Shown here in pieces: positions 1 to 8,457 of a stretch of DNA of 64,000 nt (within the stretch, counting starts at the first letter, position 1; every line of letters starts with the position of its first letter). A program made the position numbers and the translations under genes. This stretch comes from RGIG6919 sp045531905 (lineage in GTDB: Bacteria > Bacillota > Clostridia > Lachnospirales > Lachnospiraceae), in assembly GCA_045531905.1 (NCBI GenBank), contig JAZSEY010000026.1, forward strand, positions 124,001 through 188,000. The letters run 5' to 3'. The notes under the pieces were generated by a model, which searched no databases, was not told the origin of the DNA, and was given only the letters and a program-made list of their open reading frames with translations.

Positions 1-80
1 ACAAACACCAACAAACAATTCAGTATTAAATTCACGACACAAAGTGCCAGAATAATGACACTCATTAAATTCTTTTTCAT
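1..80 (-). CDS. fliL: Flagellar basal body protein FliL, N-terminal fragment
   Basis: Only the first 26 codons are inside the window. They read as a short basic start (MKKN) followed by a hydrophobic stretch (SVIILALCVVNLILNCLLVF), which fits the single N-terminal membrane anchor of FliL. FliL associates with the stator and basal body and supports motor torque. The ATG at 78-80 overlaps the motB stop codon (ATGA), so translation is probably coupled. The motA-motB-fliL order is usual in clostridial flagellar operons. The call rests on position and the membrane segment; no FliL core domain is visible. Confidence 0.7.
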   Translation of the reverse strand, partial: MKKNLMSVIILALCVVNLILNCLLVF

Positions 81-988
81 TGTAAACTATCTCCTTCTTC
101 TAACTGAGAATTCAATTGATTGTATATTTTGATAACAACACGTCTGTTTCGTGCTCTACCTTCTGCAGTATCATTGGACACAACCGGACGATCCTCACCA
201 TAACCGGCAATCTTCATATTCTCAGAAATCAAGTTTTCCTGCTCCATAAGATACTCATAAACCTTAGCAGCTCTGGCAACTGATAAATAACGATTATCTT
301 CAAATCTACCGCTCGTCATCGGCACATTATCTGTATGACCTTCAATTTCAATAATACAATCTCTATATTTTACCAAAATACTGGCAATCTTTTTTAAATA
401 CACCTCAGATTCTTTACTAAACTGTGCCTCACCAGATGGGAACAAAATAGAACCATTCATATCCAATTCTACATACTGAGAATTGAAATCAATAATTTGT
501 CGATCTTCAATGGAATAAGTTTCAACCATATCCCGAATCTCTTCATACATTTGTTCTGATTGCTCTAATCCCTTTTCAGACATCTGTTCAGCCAATTCTT
601 CTTGAGATAATGTTTCTGACTTGTCCGGTTCTTCCTGCTTTCCATCACCGTCCAAATCTCCGTTATCTCCAATTGCATTTTGATCAACATTATTGCCAGT
701 CTCTTGCTGTGCATATCCAATCTCAGATAAAACTGACATAACATCCGGCAATTGAGTCACGCCACCAGTAATGGCAGAATCCTTAATCAACGAAATAGCA
801 CCTTGTGGCAAAACACTATAACTCATATTTTCAAATGATGCCGCGATTTTTTGCAACTTTCCGGCATCCATAGTGGAACTGGCAAACAACAAAACGAAGA
901 AACATAACAACAGATTCATTAAGTCACTGAAGGTAGCCATCCAAGCTGGTGAACCTTCGTCAGGTGGCTGTTCTTTTCTCTTTGCCAT
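77..988 (-). CDS. motB: Flagellar motor stator protein MotB
   Basis: The 303-residue protein is the peptidoglycan-anchored half of the MotAB stator. One transmembrane segment lies at about residues 20-38. It carries the family's essential channel aspartate (Asp22 in TFSDLMNLLL). The C-terminal half is an OmpA/MotB domain with the peptidoglycan-binding signature EIEGHTDNVP and NRYLSVARA. The linker between them is acidic and contains DLDGDGKQEEPD (residues 111-122), which matches an EF-hand type calcium loop. The start codon overlaps the motA stop (TAATG). Proton or sodium coupling cannot be decided by eye. Confidence 0.96.
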   Translation of the reverse strand: MAKRKEQPPDEGSPAWMATFSDLMNLLLCFFVLLFASSTMDAGKLQKIAASFENMSYSVLPQGAISLIKDSAITGGVTQLPDVMSVLSEIGYAQQETGNNVDQNAIGDNGDLDGDGKQEEPDKSETLSQEELAEQMSEKGLEQSEQMYEEIRDMVETYSIEDRQIIDFNSQYVELDMNGSILFPSGEAQFSKESEVYLKKIASILVKYRDCIIEIEGHTDNVPMTSGRFEDNRYLSVARAAKVYEYLMEQENLISENMKIAGYGEDRPVVSNDTAEGRARNRRVVIKIYNQLNSQLEEGDSLQ

Positions 989-1779
989 TATTCAACACCA
1001 CCTTCACTATTCATACCTGCTCTTACCTTAGGTGAAAGGAATGACTTTAATTTTTCTTCAATTACTCGAGGATTTTCACCTGCTTGAATCGAAAGCAAAC
1101 CTTCAATCATAATCTCTTTCATCATCATCTCGCTATCATTCATAGTAGCCAATTTCGTTGCAACCGGAGTACACAACCAGTTAGCCAACACCGAACCATA
1201 ATATGTAGTAATCAAAGCAACCGCCATATTCGGACCAATGGAATCAGGATCTGATAAATCCTTTAACATCAATACCAAACCAATCAGGGTACCAATCATA
1301 CCCCAAGCAGGACCCGCCGCACCTAACCCTTTCCAAAAACCAATGTTTTTCTGGTGTCTAGAGTCAATGTTAATAAGTTCTGTTTCCAAAATATTACGAA
1401 CCAATTCCGGATCAGTACCATCTACAATCAGCATAATGCCCTTCTTCATAAATCCATCTTCAATACTGTTACTTGATTCTTCCAAAGCCAAAAGACCTTC
1501 TTTTCGAGCAACATTTGACAGTTCAATAATTGTCTTAATTGCCCCTGCCTCATCATTCTTTGGCAATTTAAAAATCAAGCTGATTGATTTCATACCGTCA
1601 ACAAAACTCTGCATTGTATTTGCGGCTAAAGTTGCGCCCAAAGAACCACCAAATGTAATCAACGCTGAAGGTGGATCCCAGAAACTTGCAACACCTGCCA
1701 TACCTGCAGGGCCATCAGACATACCATATATCATTAACGCAAACGCTAAAATCAAACCAACTATAGAAGCTATATCCAT
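988..1779 (-). CDS. motA: Flagellar motor stator protein MotA
   Basis: At 263 residues it has the usual MotA length. MotA is the four-helix membrane subunit that carries ion flow to the rotor through its cytoplasmic loop. The sequence shows an N-terminal membrane helix, a second near residues 35-50, a long cytoplasmic region, and two closely spaced helices at about 147-205 with the family motif GLGAAGPAWGMIGTLIGL. It overlaps motB by one base. It follows flbD after a gap of about 58 bp in which I see no strong terminator. Confidence 0.97.
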   Translation of the reverse strand: MDIASIVGLILAFALMIYGMSDGPAGMAGVASFWDPPSALITFGGSLGATLAANTMQSFVDGMKSISLIFKLPKNDEAGAIKTIIELSNVARKEGLLALEESSNSIEDGFMKKGIMLIVDGTDPELVRNILETELINIDSRHQKNIGFWKGLGAAGPAWGMIGTLIGLVLMLKDLSDPDSIGPNMAVALITTYYGSVLANWLCTPVATKLATMNDSEMMMKEIMIEGLLSIQAGENPRVIEEKLKSFLSPKVRAGMNSEGGVE

Positions 1780-1837
1780 TATGTAATACCTCTTATCTCT
1801 CTAGTATTTTTCTATAAAACTTGTACCAAACAGTACA

Positions 1838-2044
1838 TTAAACATTGTCTGAAATTAACAACGTTGAAAAAACATTCTTCCTATATGATATTACTAAATT
1901 TGTCACCTCTTGTCTACTCTCTTTTACAATTATCTTCTTTCCTGTGGTGAGAGTAATAACGGTATCCGGTGTTTCTTCAACCAATTCTATTATATCAGAA
2001 TTGATTGTAATTTTCACATCATTTATTTTGGTAACTTCTATCAT
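1838..2044 (-). CDS. flbD: FlbD-family flagellar protein
   Basis: This 68-residue protein starts MIEVTKINDV and contains ELVEETPDTVITLTTGKKIIVKES, the compact beta-rich pattern of the FlbD family that sits before motA in Firmicutes flagellar operons. It is not the caulobacter regulator of the same name. The biochemical role is poorly known. The ATG at 2044 was chosen because AAAGGGG lies about nine bases upstream; an upstream in-frame start has no such site and would run into the hairpin at 2067-2103. Confidence 0.85.
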   Translation of the reverse strand: MIEVTKINDVKITINSDIIELVEETPDTVITLTTGKKIIVKESRQEVTNLVISYRKNVFSTLLISDNV

Positions 2045-2066
2045 ATTAAAACGCCCCTTTAGACAA

Positions 2067-2103
2067 CACAAAAGCCAACTAATAAAAATTAGTTGGTTTT
2101 GTG
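2067..2103 (-). terminator. Hairpin between flgE and flbD (possible weak terminator or attenuator)
   Basis: An inverted repeat pairs CCAACTAAT with ATTAGTTGG around a short A/T loop, extended by CACAAAA/TTTTGTG with one bulged base. On the minus strand the inner stem is followed by CTTTTG, a short U tract. It sits 16 bp past the flgE stop and 23 bp before the flbD start, within the operon. It could attenuate or process the transcript between the hook genes and the stator genes. Confidence 0.5.
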
Positions 2104-2118
2104 TAGCACTATGTTAAA

Positions 2119-3498
2119 TTATCGCTTCAAGTTAATTAATTCTTCAAGCAAAGTATCAGAAACTGTGATAATTCTAGAGTTTGCCTGGAAACCTCTCTGG
2201 GTTACGATCATCTCTGTAAACTCAGAAGAAAGGTCTACGTTAGACATTTCCAAAACACCCTGTGTAATAGAACCGCCACCTTCTGAAACTACCTTGCCGA
2301 TTCCATCGAAATCACCAGAGTTCTTTGTTGTGGCATACATACTGTTACCCATCGCCTCTAAAGAAGCCGGATTTGCAAATTCCGCAACAGCTACCTGACC
2401 GAACAATCTGGATACACCGTTGTCATATACACCATAAATCATACCCTCTCCATCGATGGATACCGAAGAAAGCTTACCAACCGGAAGACCCTGGTAGTTA
2501 TTTTCAATATCACCTCTGTAAAGCTGTAACGAAGAAGAATTACCGCTGGCATACATTTTTACATTAGACATATCAATCTCAATGGCACCAATTTCCAATA
2601 CTCCATTCTTGTCATAGGTTCTGAACACATCACCTTTTGCAGGATCAGTTGGAGTAATTGTCAAGTCAATATTATCAATTACTTGATTTAGGTCTGTACC
2701 ACATGTAACAAATGCACCAGACGCCACATCAAAATTTACAAGATTGGTAGATAAGGTTGCCTGATATCCATTTGCCAAAATATTTTCATTGTTACTATCT
2801 TTGATGGAAAGCAATTCCACGTTGTACTGTGAATCATTACCTTCTGTTGCTCTTGATAACTTTAAATTCACTGTATAGCTGTAACCCAAATTATCATATA
2901 TGGTACTAGACATTACAACACCTTCTTCGGTATCCAATGCCTTATCACGGCTATCAATATTACCACCTACGTACATTTTACTTGTCATTTCTGCCTCAGC
3001 AGTGTCAAATTCAACACCACCAACCTTAAGTCCAGATACCTGATCTCTGATTATGGTATTAGTTTCTGGGTCAGCCTGCCAGCCCTGTACGATAGCACCT
3101 GTACTGGTTACCAAGTTACCTGCACCGTCCTTAGAGAAAGCTCCAACCTTTGTAAAGTAGTTTACACCACCACTATTTACGATAAAGAAACTGTTGCCGG
3201 AAATCATCAAATCGAACTGATTACCAGTCGACTGCATAGAACCGGTTGCCGATGGGTCAAAGTTAATAGAAGAAACACCAGCACCAAGACCAATCTGTTG
3301 CGCTGCAGTACCACCGGAATTTGTTTCTTCGTTCGCAGCTTTCGCATTTTGAGTTGTCTGATACAACGCATCCTTAAATACAACGCTACTTGACTTAAAA
3401 CCAATTGTGTTAACGTTTGCAATATTGTTACCAATTACATCCATCTTTGTCTGATGTGATTTCAGGCCTGAAACACCTGAGTACATTGATCTCATCAT
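2119..3498 (-). CDS. flgE: Flagellar hook protein FlgE
   Basis: The 459-residue protein begins MMRSMYSGVSGLKSHQTKMDVIGNNIANVNTIGF in outline: the N-terminal axial signature (GVSGL..HQ..MDVIGNNIANVNT) shared by rod and hook proteins. It ends with the matching C-terminal helix (SSEFTEMIVTQRGFQANSRIITVSDTLLEELINL). Length and a central beta-rich domain fit the hook subunit, exported by the flagellar type III system. flgD (hook cap) and fliK (length control) lie just upstream. AGGAGG sits nine bases before the first of two ATGs. Confidence 0.95.
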   Translation of the reverse strand: MMRSMYSGVSGLKSHQTKMDVIGNNIANVNTIGFKSSSVVFKDALYQTTQNAKAANEETNSGGTAAQQIGLGAGVSSINFDPSATGSMQSTGNQFDLMISGNSFFIVNSGGVNYFTKVGAFSKDGAGNLVTSTGAIVQGWQADPETNTIIRDQVSGLKVGGVEFDTAEAEMTSKMYVGGNIDSRDKALDTEEGVVMSSTIYDNLGYSYTVNLKLSRATEGNDSQYNVELLSIKDSNNENILANGYQATLSTNLVNFDVASGAFVTCGTDLNQVIDNIDLTITPTDPAKGDVFRTYDKNGVLEIGAIEIDMSNVKMYASGNSSSLQLYRGDIENNYQGLPVGKLSSVSIDGEGMIYGVYDNGVSRLFGQVAVAEFANPASLEAMGNSMYATTKNSGDFDGIGKVVSEGGGSITQGVLEMSNVDLSSEFTEMIVTQRGFQANSRIITVSDTLLEELINLKR

Positions 3499-3581
3499 AA
3501 TAAACGACCTCCTTAAAATTCATTGATTGTACGCATTTCATCTGTCAGTCAGAAATGCCAAGCTTCCTAAAAAGGTCCAGC

Positions 3582-3980
3582 TTATACAATCACTGCTCCA
3601 TCAATATTTGTAAAAATCTGTTGGTCACCGCTCTTATTGTCTAATGCTGTAACCACTGTGTCATTTTTGACATTCACGATAAAGGATAAATTATCCATCA
3701 TCACCAAGGATTCCTGTATACCTTTTTCTCTTGCTTGTTGCACACCGGTAATAAGTCTTTCCACCTGTTCACCTGTCAAAGAAATATTTCGACTTGCCAG
3801 TCTTTCGTTGGCATGCTTTGAAAAAGTCAAACCGGAAACCTGATTTGTAGCTTCTGCTTTTTGCTTTAATACTTCCTGAAAGCTTACAGAATCAGTAGCC
3901 TTTTGTGTGGTTGTTCGTTTTGAAAAATACTGACTCTGGATTTGCTCTATGGAGGTAAAAGCACTGGTTATCTGTTCCAT
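3582..3980 (-). CDS. Flagellar operon protein of the TIGR02530 family
   Basis: This 132-residue protein contains GLTFSKHANERLASRNISLT followed by a C-terminal SFIVNVKNDTVVTALDN segment, which I recognise as the conserved small flagellar operon protein found between flgD and flgE in Firmicutes. It has no membrane segment or signal peptide. The function is not established; the position suggests a part in hook assembly. GGAGGG precedes the ATG. Roughly 80 bp separate it from flgE. Confidence 0.82.
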   Translation of the reverse strand: MEQITSAFTSIEQIQSQYFSKRTTTQKATDSVSFQEVLKQKAEATNQVSGLTFSKHANERLASRNISLTGEQVERLITGVQQAREKGIQESLVMMDNLSFIVNVKNDTVVTALDNKSGDQQIFTNIDGAVIV

Positions 3981-4005
3981 AGAAACCCTCCTATCTATTT
4001 TTCAT

Positions 4006-4452
4006 TTACACACCTTCAGTATTACCACCATTCATTCCCAATACATAACTTGGATCTACAACAGAATCAAAGTCTTCATATGGGTAGTACTGACCATCAA
4101 TATTTAACATAGCCTTTCCTTCAGTAACAGTTACATAATCAACAAGTCCTGCAATCTGCTTAATATTACCAGCCGCATCCGTTGTATTCATAATAACATA
4201 AGAGCCTGTTAAACTCATAGCCTGTGTCACACTAGCCTGAGAACTGATATTGGTCATTGCTTCCAAAGAACTAAACTGTGCTAACTGAGACATATACTCT
4301 GTATTATCAGTTGGCTGTAATGGATCCTGATTCTGCATCTGTGTCACTAATAATTGTAAAAATGCATCTTTGTCAAGTTCTGAATTCTTAGCGGTTTTTG
4401 AAGTATTATTCACACTTGCTGCTGCACTTGTATCAATTCCGTTAATTGCCAT
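4006..4452 (-). CDS. flgD: Flagellar hook-capping protein FlgD
   Basis: FlgD caps the growing hook and is removed when the filament starts. The 148-residue protein has the conserved N-terminal block KNSELDKDAFLQLLVTQMQNQDP, then NTEYMSQLAQFSSLEAM. The C-terminal beta domain is short, as in many clostridial FlgD proteins. It lies between fliK and the TIGR02530 gene, with a GGAGG site eight bases before the ATG. Confidence 0.95.
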   Translation of the reverse strand: MAINGIDTSAAASVNNTSKTAKNSELDKDAFLQLLVTQMQNQDPLQPTDNTEYMSQLAQFSSLEAMTNISSQASVTQAMSLTGSYVIMNTTDAAGNIKQIAGLVDYVTVTEGKAMLNIDGQYYPYEDFDSVVDPSYVLGMNGGNTEGV

Positions 4453-4471
4453 ATAACTTCCTCCTTCCTTT

Positions 4472-5896
4472 CTAAGCTGTATAATCTACATTTCTTCCTT
4501 CTGCCTTCATCATTTCAACTTGGATCTGCTCTTCCTCAGTTAAAACCTCTTCTTCCTCTAGGAACTCTTCCAAATTGATTGGACGTCTAGAGTTAGAAGA
4601 CTTATCATCCTGATTCTGATTAGCTTCTTTGTTCAAGAAATCATTCTGGGAAAAGTCCGGTGTTGCAACCATGACTTCAATTGCTTCTACTTTGATTTCC
4701 TGTGTTGCAAACGCTTCACGAAGTGATTGTAATCCTCCTTCTAATGCCGCTCTAGCCATTTCATTTTCCGCTGTAATCTGAGCTGTTACAGCACCATTTC
4801 TGGTAGATACTTCAATCGTAACTTTACCTAAATGTTCAGGATATAATTGCAATTCAATGCTCTTAACATCATTTCTTGCAACCAACTTAATCTCTTCCAC
4901 AACCTGTCGTACAATCTCTGGTGCAGTCACTTCACCATTCCCTTCAACCTGATTGATAGCTTGCGCAACATTTTGTGTCAACTGATTCACTACCTTTGTG
5001 TTAACATCAGAAAAAGATTGTTCCCTGGCAGAATGTTCACTGGATGTAGAGTTCTGATCACTTGTCTGATTCTGCACATCCGATTCCACTGTTACCTGAA
5101 CCTGCGATGTTTCATTTGCATTGGAATCGCCTGTATTTACATTTTGATTATCACCCATACCTGCAAGATTCATGTCATCCGAGAGATTGTTACTTGTCAG
5201 TTCCACTACAGCCGCTTCCACATTTGCAATTCCTTCTTCGCTAATGGTCTGCAATAAATCACTTGCAATACCAGACTCATCAATCATGTTTTCCACAGTT
5301 GCATTTGCCTGTTGTAATAAGTTCGCAAGGTTTTCATTGGTAAGCAAATCAAGCGGTGTTGCCTGATTAGCCGCAAGTAAAAACTGTTGTCTCTGCTCTG
5401 GAATTAATAAATCTGACAACTCCATGTTTTGTTGCTTTAACAAATTCTGGAATTCCTCATCATTCATACCAAGCATTTGTTGTAATGTATTTTGAATGTT
5501 GTTAAGAAGTTCCATAACCGCTGTCAAGTCATCTTCAGAAATCAATTCCATATCAGAAATCTCTTCTAGGTCTTGAGACTCATCCACCACATCCGCAGTC
5601 TCTGTTTCATCAACTTTTTGATTCATGTCCTTATCAGAAACCTTGTCAACATCAGAAGTTTTCTCTGCCTCTCTAGCAACATCACTTTCACGCAACGCTT
5701 CTGTATCATCAACACTATCCTTCTGCACCTTATCTGTCTTAGCGGTATAATCCGTCTTGCTTACAGATTCCGCTTCATCCGCTTGACTCATAAAGGATTT
5801 AAAGTCTTTTTGTTGATTCACCTTACTTGGTTGAGATGATACATTGACACCTAGCGACATCACATCTGCTGTTCTATTAGATGTTGTAATCTTCAT
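4472..5896 (-). CDS. fliK: Flagellar hook-length control protein FliK
   Basis: FliK is the secreted ruler that sets hook length and switches export specificity through FlhB. The 474-residue sequence has a long, acidic, low-complexity N-terminal half rich in Glu, Asp, Ser and Gln. The FliK C-terminal domain lies at about residues 340-415 and contains SIELQLYPEHLGKVTIEV and ENEMARAALEGGLQSLREAF. A poorly conserved N-terminal half is normal for the family. The gene precedes flgD by 20 bp. Confidence 0.93.
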   Translation of the reverse strand: MKITTSNRTADVMSLGVNVSSQPSKVNQQKDFKSFMSQADEAESVSKTDYTAKTDKVQKDSVDDTEALRESDVAREAEKTSDVDKVSDKDMNQKVDETETADVVDESQDLEEISDMELISEDDLTAVMELLNNIQNTLQQMLGMNDEEFQNLLKQQNMELSDLLIPEQRQQFLLAANQATPLDLLTNENLANLLQQANATVENMIDESGIASDLLQTISEEGIANVEAAVVELTSNNLSDDMNLAGMGDNQNVNTGDSNANETSQVQVTVESDVQNQTSDQNSTSSEHSAREQSFSDVNTKVVNQLTQNVAQAINQVEGNGEVTAPEIVRQVVEEIKLVARNDVKSIELQLYPEHLGKVTIEVSTRNGAVTAQITAENEMARAALEGGLQSLREAFATQEIKVEAIEVMVATPDFSQNDFLNKEANQNQDDKSSNSRRPINLEEFLEEEEVLTEEEQIQVEMMKAEGRNVDYTA

Positions 5897-5921
5897 CTGC
5901 CTCCTCCTTTCTTAAATTGTA

Positions 5922-6665
5922 TTATGGAGTTAACTTTTTCGTCACGTTTGCAGCAAAAGCCGCATCCATTTTCCCTAGGATTGCACCTCTTTCCTCAGCA
6001 CTCATCGCACTAAGAATCGCTGCAACTGTGGTCAAATCGTCCCCCATTTCTTGTAATATGGTCGCTGCCTCCTGAGGCTTCATAGCGGCGTAGGTGGTAG
6101 CTAATTCTTTGTATTTATTATCCTTAGCCTCCTCCTGCACTACCTGTCTATATATACGTTCTGCATTCTCAGGGTCCAGCAGACTATACCACTTACTATA
6201 TGTATCGGCATCTGGCGCATTTTGTCCATATACAACTTCATTATAAAAATTTTCTTTTTCTTCCTCAAAAGCAGCTTGGTTCTCCTCAAATACCTTTAAT
6301 CTCGATATTTCGCTATCTTTATCTGAGATTGTTTCTTGTGCATCTTCCAACTGCGAGGTCAGACTTTTATTGTCTTTCTCCAGTTCCGTAATACGATCCA
6401 ATGCCTGTTGCAAGGTTGTATAAGGCAAATCTGTTTCTCTTGCCGCCTCTTCATCATCCGCAGGTGGCAAAATCATATTGATGACTGGTACATCCTTTAA
6501 TACCGGACGCAACACCTTCGTACCAAATCCACCAACATCCATTTTTACCAACACTATTAATACCGCCAACCAAATAACGATAATAACAATCACCACAATA
6601 GCAGATACCAGTTTGCTACCAACTGATTCTTCATCTTGATTTTCAATCTTATCTTTCTTTGCCAT
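5922..6665 (-). CDS. MotE-like flagellar protein with MgtE N-terminal-type domain
   Basis: The 247-residue protein has a charged N terminus, one membrane helix at about residues 18-42 (LVSAIVVIVIIVIWLAVLIVLV), a coiled coil at about 90-135, and a C-terminal helical repeat (KELATTYAAMKPQEAATILQ, ILSAMSAEERGAILGKM) like the intracellular MgtE domain. This architecture is that of MotE, a stator-gene-linked protein reported to act as a MotB chaperone. It is encoded 4 bp after fliJ, as usual in Firmicutes. The name is by architecture and place. Confidence 0.85.
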   Translation of the reverse strand: MAKKDKIENQDEESVGSKLVSAIVVIVIIVIWLAVLIVLVKMDVGGFGTKVLRPVLKDVPVINMILPPADDEEAARETDLPYTTLQQALDRITELEKDNKSLTSQLEDAQETISDKDSEISRLKVFEENQAAFEEEKENFYNEVVYGQNAPDADTYSKWYSLLDPENAERIYRQVVQEEAKDNKYKELATTYAAMKPQEAATILQEMGDDLTTVAAILSAMSAEERGAILGKMDAAFAANVTKKLTP

Positions 6666-6669
6666 GAAA

Positions 6670-7116
6670 TCACTCCTCCGATTGATTAAACTTATAACTC
6701 ACAAGTTCGTCAATTTCTTTACTTTCCTGATGATTTAACTCATCAACAAATTCTTCAAATTGTTTTTCTTTCAATTTTTCATGCATCTTTCTTTCCTGCA
6801 TCGCTTCATTCAGACGTATTCTGGCGCGTTCCACTTCTCCTCTAAGCGCTGCTATCACACGTTTTTGTCTTGCAATCTGCTCACGTCTGTATGTAATGGC
6901 ATTTTTACAGGCTTCAATCTCTAGCATATCTAAAACAGACATCGTCGCTTTTTTGTAAGCTTCCATATCCTCTTCTAACATTTGCTCATACTTTTTCAGC
7001 AAATCCTCTGCCGCGTTTAATCTGGCTTGAATTTCAGCATATTCCTGCTTTGCCTGTTCTTCCAGTTTATATTTGATATCCAAAATATTCTGCATTCGAT
7101 ACATGAATTTAGCCAT
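6670..7116 (-). CDS. fliJ: Flagellar export protein FliJ
   Basis: FliJ is a soluble coiled-coil stalk that works with the FliI ATPase in flagellar export. The 148-residue protein begins MAKFMYRMQNILDIKYKLEEQ, matching the FliJ N terminus, and is predicted almost entirely helical with heptad-like Leu/Glu/Lys patterns throughout. It lies directly after fliI and before the motE-like gene. The order fliI-fliJ is near-universal and supports the call. Confidence 0.93.
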   Translation of the reverse strand: MAKFMYRMQNILDIKYKLEEQAKQEYAEIQARLNAAEDLLKKYEQMLEEDMEAYKKATMSVLDMLEIEACKNAITYRREQIARQKRVIAALRGEVERARIRLNEAMQERKMHEKLKEKQFEEFVDELNHQESKEIDELVSYKFNQSEE

Positions 7117-7137
7117 AATTCACCTCATGACCTTAGG

Positions 7138-8448
7138 CTATTCGTTAAACAAACCTAACAGTAAATCTACTTCCTCTTCAAACGAGAACTTCTCATCAGT
7201 TTGCTGCATCAGATATTCATTCACGGCATCTATCTTTGATATAGCATAATCAATTTGCCGATTAGACCCTGCCTTGTAGGCACCGATATTAATCAAATCC
7301 TCTGCCTCACTATAGGTCGCCAAAACATTTTTCAGTTTTCCTGCAGCATCTTTATGTTCTTTGGTTGCAATCGCACTCATACAACGGGAAATGCTTTGCA
7401 AAATATCAATGGCAGGATAATGATTTTTATGCCCAAGTTTTCTATCCAAAATAATATGTCCATCCAAAATACCTCGTGCGGTATCAGCAATTGGTTCATT
7501 AAAGTCATCACCATCCACCAACACTGTATATAATCCGGTAATGGAACCTCGGCCTGCATTGCCAGCACGTTCTAACAGTTTTGGCATCTCCGAGTAAACA
7601 GACGGCGGATAACCTCTTGTTACCGGAGGTTCTCCAGATGCTAAACCAATCTCACGCTGAGCCATAGAAAAACGGGTCAATGAGTCCATCATCAACAAAA
7701 CATCCTTACCTTGATCTCTAAAGTATTCTGCTATGGCAGTTGCAGTTTTAGCAGCTTTATTTCGAACAAGAGCAGGCCTATCAGAAGTTGCAATGACTAA
7801 TACAGAACGTTTTAAACCCTCTTCACCTAAATCTCGCTCAATAAACTCTCCAACCTCTCTGCCTCGCTCTCCAATGAGCGCAATTACGTTAATATCCGCT
7901 TTCGTATTTCTGGCAAACATACCAAGCAAGGTGCTTTTACCAACTCCGGAACCCGCAAAGATACCAATACGTTGCCCTTTACCAAGTGTAATCAAACCAT
8001 CTACTGCTTTTACTCCCAGGGCAAGCACATCCGTAATCATATTTCTGGACAATGGGTCAGGTGGTGCCGCTTCTACAGAATATGCGTCCTCTGTAATCAA
8101 AGAAGAACCATCCATGGGACGACCAAACCCATCAAGTGCTTTTCCTAACAATTCTGGTCCCACAGGTACCTGCAATGGTTTTTTCGTATTTTCCACCGTC
8201 GCACCTAGACCAATACCATCTACGCTATCAAAGGGCATTAACAAAATACGGTTATCCCGAAAGCCCACGACTTCAGCCATAACCGTTTGTGCACCATCCT
8301 TTGAAGTAATTCGGCACAGGTCATTCAAACTGGCAGAAGGTCCAACAGATTCTACTGTAAGACCTACCACCTTTGCAACTTTGCCAAGTTCCTTTACATA
8401 GGACTTCTCTTTTAAGTTTTCATACTTTGAAAAATCAATACTAACCAA
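7138..8448 (-). CDS. fliI: Flagellum-specific ATP synthase FliI
   Basis: FliI is the hexameric ATPase that energises substrate release in flagellar type III export. The protein has Walker A (GIFAGSGVGKSTLLGM), Walker B (DVLLMMDSLTRFSMAQRE) and the F1-type signature region PPSVYSEMPKLLERAG. I place the start at a TTG (8446-8448). A GTG three codons upstream lies inside the AGGTGA ribosome site that overlaps the fliH stop, and the TTG sits five bases after that site. This gives 436 residues, the usual length. Confidence 0.96.
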   Translation of the reverse strand: MVSIDFSKYENLKEKSYVKELGKVAKVVGLTVESVGPSASLNDLCRITSKDGAQTVMAEVVGFRDNRILLMPFDSVDGIGLGATVENTKKPLQVPVGPELLGKALDGFGRPMDGSSLITEDAYSVEAAPPDPLSRNMITDVLALGVKAVDGLITLGKGQRIGIFAGSGVGKSTLLGMFARNTKADINVIALIGERGREVGEFIERDLGEEGLKRSVLVIATSDRPALVRNKAAKTATAIAEYFRDQGKDVLLMMDSLTRFSMAQREIGLASGEPPVTRGYPPSVYSEMPKLLERAGNAGRGSITGLYTVLVDGDDFNEPIADTARGILDGHIILDRKLGHKNHYPAIDILQSISRCMSAIATKEHKDAAGKLKNVLATYSEAEDLINIGAYKAGSNRQIDYAISKIDAVNEYLMQQTDEKFSFEEEVDLLLGLFNE

Positions 8449-8457
8449 AATAATCAC

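Noticed and set aside
1238..1786. A 182-codon plus-strand open frame opposite motA
   Set aside because: Entirely antisense to motA, no ribosome site, no recognisable domain.
7733..8401. A 222-codon open frame on the plus strand opposite fliI
   Set aside because: It is fully antisense to a well-conserved gene, has no ribosome site and its protein is Ser/Pro/Thr-rich with no family resemblance, as expected for a reverse-frame shadow.
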